A program made the position numbers and the translations under genes. A DNA stretch of 64,000 nucleotides, taken from positions 20,460,001 through 20,524,000 of the forward strand of contig OU612073.1 of NCBI GenBank assembly GCA_914767715.1, written 5' to 3'. How positions within the stretch are numbered: position 1 is the stretch's first letter; each line of letters begins with the position of its first letter. Under the pieces are notes generated by a model, which was given only the letters and a program-made list of their open reading frames with translations, searched no databases and had not been told where the DNA came from. The stretch comes from Membranipora membranacea (lineage: Eukaryota > Bryozoa > Gymnolaemata > Cheilostomatida > Membraniporidae). Shown piece by piece: positions 56,401-64,000 of this stretch.

Positions 56401-59400
56401 AGCTATAGCCAGGTCATCAGGGACGGTCTGACCACTCCTCAATACTTCCTGTACTTTACAGGCTAAGTCTGTCTTAGGCTGGTTAGTTAGTACAGTCCTC
56501 ATGGCATCTCCGAGTGATACTCGTACAACCCCATATTCCGATTCAAACCTCCTGGCCACTAAAAGCACAAAACATTCTTTATAACAGATTACATAGGTAG
56601 ATAAAATTTTCTGTTCACACCATCCGCAGGGATTTCTAAGTATGGATGAAATGAGTGCTGAAAGATGTGAAACTATTTGTAATAAACTGTTGACAAATCA
56701 CGCTCGCAATACAAACAGTTGACCTCAAAAAAAAGGTTGTTAAAATTACTGAAAATAAAAATACCAATTGATTCCGTGCTCCGTTTACATTAGAGAGACT
56801 TCGCTTGTTATGTAATTTTTTGAAAATGGGGTCACTGAGTACTGATCACTTACATGTGGTTTTACCAGACTTTGGTGGGCCCACTATAGCCATTCTGATA
56901 GGTACGACAGGTTTGGGTGATGGCTGCTTGAGATATGAGAGAGGATTCGCCATGAATTGTTCTCTGTTGAGTTGAGTAGATAAGTAGTAGACATAGCCTC
57001 GATACAAAGCAGGAAATGAAGGGAATCCTGGACCATGCATTGGTTGTATACATCCTCCTTCTGATAGCTATAAATAATCAAATGGATACTTAAGAATGAT
57101 GTTTGCGACTCCTTCATTTTTTGATGGCCGAGTGTATACCAAAAAACGGCAGTTCCCTTTAAAGTGTTCGTTGATAAACCAGATTTATGTACCTAACAAA
57201 TTATACAATCTGAAGTAAATAATCCCCATCAGTGTTTACCTGTACTGGACACCATCTGCCGAATCTGCTCGGCTGTTTGTAGCCCACAGCTATCATCCTA
57301 TCAGCCAGCTTCTCATTGATGGGATAAACTCGCTCAAACATGGATTCTCTGTATTCTACATGAGTCTTCAGTGATTTGGATAGCTGGTATCTGATAATGT
57401 GTGGTTTTCTTCCTCCTTCAACCTCTGCAAACAGTTGAGAACATGAGTTTATCGAATGAGTGATAAAATCTAGGCGCTCATCATCACAAGTGTGATCAAG
57501 AATCTTGAAAGTGCCAGTTGTCTGACCACTACAAAATTCAACTAAATGATAGTGAATTTAACTTTTCACTAGATTCTTGCCATCTTTTTCCAAGCTTATC
57601 ATACTATTGAGCTTTGTTTAAAACATCGTCAATATCGGCAAAATAAAATGAGTTACTGTTTGGTATACATTCTCTAACACTTTGGTTTGCATTCTTTTTC
57701 ATTCAAACAGCACAATGTTCTCTGAATATGACATACCTATATGAGGTATTAGCGTATCTTCTAGTGCCTCAGTAACAGATGAGAGACGATTAGTATCATT
57801 ATCGTATATCTCAGCAAGATCGTTACTTAGTCTGTCTCTGGCATCCTCCTCAGTCTCCTCCTCATCTTCATCTTCTTCCTCCTCGGCCTAATAATAAGGT
57901 CAAGGTCATAGAAATTAGGTCAAAGTTGACATCACCGATGGGAAACAGTGACATCACATCACAATAAGTAACATTAATCAAATAGATGTATGTCCTGCAA
58001 TGAAAGAGTTTTCCAATTGGCACATGCCTTACAATTTAATGCAACAAAATCGCAGTAAGGATGATGCAGCGAATCTTAAGGAAAGCAAGTTATCACATTG
58101 ATGGAGAGCCATGCATATAAGAGTACAAGCATTTAAATCGAAGAGCTCAGCAACGTAAGTCATGATAACAAATATACAAAGTCATGGAGCGTATGGTATT
58201 TTGAGCATGGTGATGCAGGGTTAGTTGAAAGTTAGCCATATAAATTGCAAATCATTTCTATTACCAATATCTCCGCCCACTTTCATAGCAATATCATCAT
58301 AACAACAAAAATATTAGCATGATTCAGAAGTATAATTATTAAAAAAATGTATATTAAGTTGTTACAGACTACTTATTATGAGTATACATAATTTTATGTC
58401 TGATCTAATTGAACTAAAACAAAAATAAGATAATAAGCAGACGTCACATTGAGGAGACAATTACCTCAAATTCTTCAGCCAAAATGGCTTCGATATCTTC
58501 TTCTTCCTCCTCTTCCTCCTCCTCTGCTTCCTCTTCTGCTTCCTACAACAGATATGATATAAGGAAATATAATATGAAGATAGGGATAGCTGAAAGGTGC
58601 TCACATACTAATTATTTACAAGGGTCAAAGTTCTCAACAAGGTTTCAAATATGAGTTTGGTCTTCTGAGGAGCTACTGCTTCCTAGATCAAGTTTAATCC
58701 ATTTAGCCTGCATTCCAGTTGCTCCCTTCCACTTGTCGCGCTGCAGGCTTTTTGCTTGCGGCGCGACCATTGGAGGGGAAGTAACTCCGAATGCAGGCAA
58801 ATAGACCAAACTTGGTCTACCGTCTTCCGCACTAACCTCTTCCTCCTCATCCTGCTCTGCTTTAGCTGCTTCTTTCTCAGCTCTCTTCTCCTCAGCTTTC
58901 TTTTCTCGCTCTTTGACAAGTTCTCTCCTCCTCTTCTCTATATCCTTCTCTCTCAGCTTCTTAGCTTTCTCCTTCTGCCTCTGCTTACGTTTCAACTTCC
59001 TGTCACATGACATAGTGTGTAAGGGTACTAGGAACATTACACAATGAGATTGGAGAGGATTCAGGTTTTTTTTCAGAAGATATTTCCAGCATGATATAGG
59101 TTGATATAATGGTGTGTGGTCTTATCACTAGCAATGATAATTGCTAAACACCAGAGAGCTGAATGTCTTAAAAATGTCTAAACTTTTTACCAAAAATGAA
59201 CTTACCTATCTCTTTTTGCTTTCCACAGCTCCATTTTGGGAGGCAACAGACGTCCGATTATATCAGTGTCTTCAGACTGTATTGTGATCGCTGTGTCTGG
59301 AAAGTAGCCACTTTCAGCCATCCATCTCACCTCGTCAGCAGTACGGGGGAAACCCTCCATGATAAAGCCGGTACCCCTGTGTTATGTAAATCAGGCGTTA

Positions 59401-62400
59401 GTATCAAATTTGTGGATCAGTTCCGCCACAATGAGGCTGTGATATTACATTTACGCAAATGACATCAAAATATCCCATAATCATTGTGTAAGCTAAGGCA
59501 ATGTATGAGATATCATCTAGCTCTACTTACTTGAAAGGATCTTTGTCCCAGAATTCTCCGATGATTTTTTCTAGAAGCTCTCCAGGAAGCATCTCCTCCA
59601 TACCTCCCTCTAGGTATGCTTTGATGGCTTCTTCCTCTTCAGTGTATTCTATCTCGGCCTCTTCCTCTGCCTATGTAACAGAGAAGAGTTGTGTTAACCA
59701 TAATCCTCCAAATAAATCACTCATTGACTCGAAACGGAACAACGCTGAAGTTATGCTTCTATACAGTGACCCTGTAGCTATCGAGTTATGAACCTTTAGC
59801 CAGCTGCATTTAGTACAGCAAACCCATGTTATTATGCATTATGAACATTTTAAGCAGCAAACAGATAGTCTTCTTAGCAAACATATTATGAACAGTTATG
59901 ATGGTGAGCCAGCTATGCACATGACTAAACCTCGTCATCCTCATCAGCTGAGTGACCTTTACCCATGTCAGCACTTGACATGTTCTTCCATCTAACTCCC
60001 TTCTGAGACGGACTTTGTCTGTCCATTGTAGTGTTAGAACTCCCAAGGATTGTTTGAGCACCCAGCTCTGATTTAGGCTGAGAATAATGCCACAGACATT
60101 TTAAAAAAGGTAATTGTGCATTCAGATAAATGAAATGATGCATGCTAACATACGATGATTCACTTATACAATGTAAAAGACAAATATTATACAATGTTTT
60201 GGCAGCCCCGTATAGATTGCCACCAGAACATGATACCTACCAGCCATCGCATCAAATACTGAAGCAAAAGGAAATATACAGAAAGCATTTTAGGCTGCGT
60301 TAAAGAGAGTGACAAATATGATTCTACATAGTACTTTTGGTTTGAAATTTGGATTTTTTGTCAATTTGTCGCAAGGATTTCGAAACAGTTTAAAAGCAGG
60401 CCATAGTTATTACAAAGATTGTATGCTGCAAACTTTAAAGATTGATTGTGGCTATTGGCAGTAGACATAAGAGAGTAAACGGAATCATAGTTGGTCGTCA
60501 GAACCCTGCCACTCAAGTCAGTTGTGCATTGCTCACAAACATAGTGCAGTAGCCCATTAAAAGCAATAGCAATTGATGACACTACACACTGAGCGATGAT
60601 TAGTTTACCAATTTAGACAAGGCAGTATTAGCTCTAGACCGATGGTAAAGCCGACTTGTATTAGCGCTGCGGCTTGTCACAGAAGTATCGTCAAACAAGA
60701 ACTGTTAGAATGTGTAAGCAGCTGATTAACATGTCAGACATTGTAAACTACAAGGTATCAGTGGCCTGAAGGTGACCTTCATATGTGTGTTAATCTATAT
60801 TTTGACTAAGATAGGCAGGTTAGGTAATAAGAAGCTTGTATAATGATTTACACTTTTCATGCTGTTCTTGGAAGTTATTGTTATCAATTATCAGTGATTT
60901 AGTACTAAAAGATTTGAAGTCCCTACCTCTTCCTTGCTGTCATCCTCTGCTTCAGCTCCAGCCGCTCCTTCTTCGCCGCCCTCTTCGGCTCCTTCCTCTC
61001 CAGCTTCCTTCTCCTCAATGTCAAGGTCAGCCATTGTGAATGTCTTCTCAAACTCATCCAGCTCCTTGTCTTCACTGAAATTATGATATACATAAAGGTG
61101 AAAGGGATTATGCTGTAAGACAATGAGAAGTTATCCTCTTTCTTACAAATTTTGAATGACGACAGCATTTTTTAGCAACGGCAGTATCATAAATGACGCT
61201 TTCAAGATTGAAACAAGTTTTTTCCCTCCCTTTGCAAAAAAACAGTATGTCATCAAAATTATTATTGGCTGATGTGAACTTGGTAACACCAACTTGATTT
61301 GAATTGTCTAATAATGTGTTTTGTTTAGTTAGTCTGTACAAGTAAACTGGACCATAAGGCTTACTCGTTGTCCTCAGGTGTGTCTTTGAATTCTTCTTCA
61401 GCCTCGTAATATGGGCCGACCAACTTTTTGGTTTTCTTCATCAACATCTCTTGTAGCCGCTCCTCAAACTGAATATGGAAGAGCTTGTGTTTTTTTGCCA
61501 GTTGTCGGCCATGGAGGCTCTTACCTGACCCTTTGGCTCCGAGGCAGAGAAGTCGCACAGCTGGTGGCTACAAACAAGATATTATACTAAAATATGGACA
61601 TGAATGGGCATCCGAATAATACATCACAATTAGATATGTAAGCCCATTATCCAATCGTCTGACTAGGACTCGGGTCAGCAACAAAACAACCAGTATCAAG
61701 CTCCAGGCGATGAACATTCAATATGACTTAAGGCAAAACACAGTAACTGAGAAGTGGCAATGAAACTTTTTACTCAGCTCTATATAGCCCCTCTATCCTT
61801 ACCTGAGGAGGTTTCTCTTTGTTCAGATATAGAGATGGGTTCTCTAGAAACTTAGTTCTGTTGTCATCGTTTGACAGATAGTAGACCTTCTCTCGATATT
61901 TAGCTGAACACTCTGGATTTCCTGGCCACAGTACATTCTTCTCCAACAAAGCCACAGGACAGAAGTGGTTCAGATCTCCCAGAGGTTTCTTCTTATTTCT
62001 ATTAGGATCTCCCTCTTCCTGTGATAAGTAGGATACAGATGATAAATATGTTATGATCTGATACAATTAAATTTCACTGCTGCTTAAAAATAAAAAACTG
62101 AAAATGTGTCGCCACTGAATAGGTGGTTTGTAAGTTACAGTCCCTCCTTTGACTTGACTTGACTCGCCCTTGCTTTTGACAATGACAAATTCTACATTCT
62201 ATCAAGACGTCATCTGTTATTTTAGTTCTGCTGCATATTCGAAGAAAAGTTTTAAATTGAAAGCTGAAATTTGCCACAAGATCACATCCAGAATGTGGCA
62301 CAGTAATAATAGCTGATGTCCTGAAGGCATCACTGGAGCATAGAAAAAAGCATGCATAGAGTGCAATGGAAGTCCAAATAAAATGTAATGTGCTTACAAA

Positions 62401-63874
62401 GTGCTACTATTGCTGTGATCTTCCCACTTTTTTGTGGGAAGAGAGTGTAATCTCTTGGAAGCCTTACTCAACTAAATGATCGGTTGAGGTAGTTGATTAA
62501 ACACCACTAGGTGATGCCAAATGCTTGAATACTTGTATTCTTCGTTTTTTTTCATCCAAATTTTGTATATTAATTTTATGATCATAAAGCAAACAATGAA
62601 ACCAATAGTCTTCCTTTGAAGGTAATTATTGCTGTTGGAATGGTTGCCTTGGATCATGACTTGACTTGGATCATGAGTGATGTTGATTTGTAGAAAGTTA
62701 ATAAATAGGGAATTTACCTACCGACCGTCAGACCTTGTGCTGACTGATAAGTGATAAGTTTCATGAAATTTGCATTGAATAGGCAAAAATAAAATTATGA
62801 TAGAGCAGGGAGTTAGAGATAACTCTTGCTCCCTGTATAGACAAAGCACCATTATGATATTACCTTTTTACCTCCCCTCAGCCTCGTTTCCAAGTCCTAA
62901 GGTTAACACAGGGATAATGGATAAGTTATTTTAGGTAGGTAAAATAATATATGGATATAAATTCTATAGTAATTCTTACAACTATGACTCCACTCAAAAT
63001 AATGATAACGGTTATAATTGATTGTGTGATGAAAAATATCAGGACATTGTCGTGCACGGAGCTATTCCTAATAAAGATAGTGATTAATCTCAATATAAAA
63101 ATTTTAAAAGTGTGAACCACCAATCATGTGATGAGAGTTGAAAACATCCTGTCTTCTTTGAAGGGACAAACAAAGACGTGGGGTACACATGAACTGTGTG
63201 TGGGGCATGCAATCTCACCGCTTTGGGAGCAGGTCGGATACCAAGCAATGACAAATCAATCATTGGCCTTCGTGTGAAGCGAAGCTGAAGAATTCATTGA
63301 CAGATAGTATTGCATTCGGGTAAATAAGATGTTACAGTGGTACTCTACATTTACAAGGAGTCGATCCAGAATGAAATAAAATCTGTTTTTATGTTGATAA
63401 CTAATCCATAATTGTCTCCTCTTTTATATATCGTGATGGTACAACTGAAAAAGGTCTCTTTGGCGTATTTTTGCTGTGTCAACTACCCATCTGTAGAAGT
63501 ACTGACCTTTTCAGCTATGTTTAAATGTAGCATGATCTCACAGTCATGCAATAATTTAAGGAGAGGCAACTCACAGATGATGCTTCAAAATTCAAATGGC
63601 TGCCAGGTCTAATGTTGAACACCTTATAAATTACAAAAATATTCCATCATTGTGAGTCTTCATTTTCGACGCCCACCATGAGGAATCCTAGGAAATCGTT
63701 TGTTTCACTTGAACCACATGGACCACCTAAAACTTCACAAATTCTCTATCACACTGACCTCTTCTTCCTCCTCCTCAACCTCTTCCTCATTTTGTTCAGC
63801 TTCGGCAGCATTATCTTCTTCCTCTTCATCCAGATCCATACCTGTATACTCCCATCCGTTATACTCAAATCTCT
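50446..63874 (-). CDS. AK9: adenylate kinase 9 (AK9), C-terminal 20 exons, 5' end outside window
   Basis: AK9 is a large multi-domain nucleoside mono/diphosphate kinase that transfers phosphate from ATP to (d)NMPs. Exons: 63759-63874, 61803-62018, 61365-61567, 60927-61074, 59931-60077, 59531-59670, 59206-59376, 58837-58999, 58465-58542, 57737-57887, 57240-57424, 56854-57067, 56357-56558, 55928-56074, 54672-54864, 53973-54153, 53018-53225, 51758-51859, 51090-51307 and 50446-50642. Two kinase units are visible: P-loops GAKGSGKS (61.5 kb) and GPPKSGKT (56.87 kb), with the matching GFPR (59.35 kb) and DGFPV (56.06 kb) motifs. Acidic Glu-rich linkers come from exons at 63.8, 61.0, 58.5 and 57.8 kb. 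A CPV...Y...F...P module appears four times. The C-terminal LPHKLPP...GYMEQ and NPKSSEYVRRKYKKKLE blocks are diagnostic of AK9. About 1,130 residues are covered; earlier kinase units are off the right edge. Confidence 0.93.
51944..52812 (+). mobile_element. hAT-like non-autonomous element, copy 2
   Basis: It starts CAGCTGTAGGCAACCTGCGG and ends GGTTGCCCACCCATG, matching copy 1 along most of its length in the same orientation. Flanks CTCTAGAG and CTCTAGCT agree at 6 of 8 bases, a possible decayed 8-bp target duplication. It sits in the AK9 intron between exons 53018-53225 and 51758-51859. Confidence 0.78.
58706..58798. mobile_element. 93-bp palindromic mini-element
   Basis: The ends GCCTGCATTC and GAATGCAGGC are perfectly inverted. 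Inside, GTCGCGC (58735-58741) pairs with GCGCGAC (58761-58767), so the whole unit can fold as a long hairpin. It lies in an AK9 intron just 3' of exon 58837-58999 and is more GC-rich than its surroundings. Confidence 0.7.
62019..63758. other. AK9 intron, no further exon supported
   Basis: The flanking exons join in phase 0 without anything between. A 25-bp segment at about 62876-62900 has splice-like borders but would break the frame. Otherwise only AT-rich sequence is seen. Confidence 0.5.
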
Positions 63875-64000
63875 CTGTAAAACAAGTGCAACCATATATA
63901 TCAATTTGACTGCAAATTTATATTTTAGCCAGGGTTATGGTCGCATGGCAGGTCATTAACTAAGGTTATCAAAATGAATTTACTCCTCTGTTACGACTAA

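Noticed and set aside
58645-58836. C-terminal extension of the AK9 exon at 58.8-59.0 kb
   Set aside because: A good donor (GAG|GTTAGT) ends the exon at 58837 in the phase of the next exon; the rest is the palindromic mini-element and intron.
62876-62900. 25-bp micro-exon of AK9
   Set aside because: It has AG and GT borders, but 25 bp would shift the frame between two exons that already join in phase 0.

Overview
The window looks like intron-rich, AT-rich nuclear DNA of an invertebrate animal. The evidence is many short exons with GT/AG borders, recognisable animal genes (adenylate kinase 9, TMEM39), tRNA-derived SINE-like pieces, MITEs, hAT- and Harbinger-type elements, and a nearly intact LINE. 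I cannot name the species. No bacterial, plasmid or CRISPR features are present.

Layout. 1-1944: nothing recognised. 1945-11315, minus: a roughly 850-residue acidic/coiled-coil protein that I do not recognise (gene A). About 11.1-16.8 kb, plus: a TMEM39-family ER membrane protein, head-to-head with gene A. 17458-24866, minus: a protein combining an IQ motif with a von Willebrand factor A domain (gene C), tail-to-tail with TMEM39; its introns hold a 20-unit minisatellite and a SINE. 25616-26295: a PIF/Harbinger-type element ending on the stop codon of gene D. 26295-48952, minus: gene D, a serine/proline-rich protein of unknown function whose exons are spread over about 22.7 kb. Its introns contain most of the mobile DNA of the window: a hAT-like element, inverted repeats, a long palindrome with a nested insertion, a LINE and an LTR-like block. 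They also contain a complete intronless class 3 lipase gene on the opposite strand (38600-39625). 50446-63874, minus: the 3' twenty exons of adenylate kinase 9 (AK9), whose 5' part lies beyond the right edge.

The host genes do not form an operon. AK9 and IQ/VWA proteins are the kind of genes often seen in ciliated cells, but no shared regulation is visible. The main novelty is in the mobile DNA: a LINE whose ORF1 protein appears to carry an RNase H1-type hybrid-binding domain, a nearly perfect 600-bp palindrome broken by a younger element, a Harbinger element that supplies a host stop codon, and a tandemly multiplied splice donor in TMEM39. Exon borders were read by eye from splice consensus, phase and protein continuity, so single borders may be off by a few bases.
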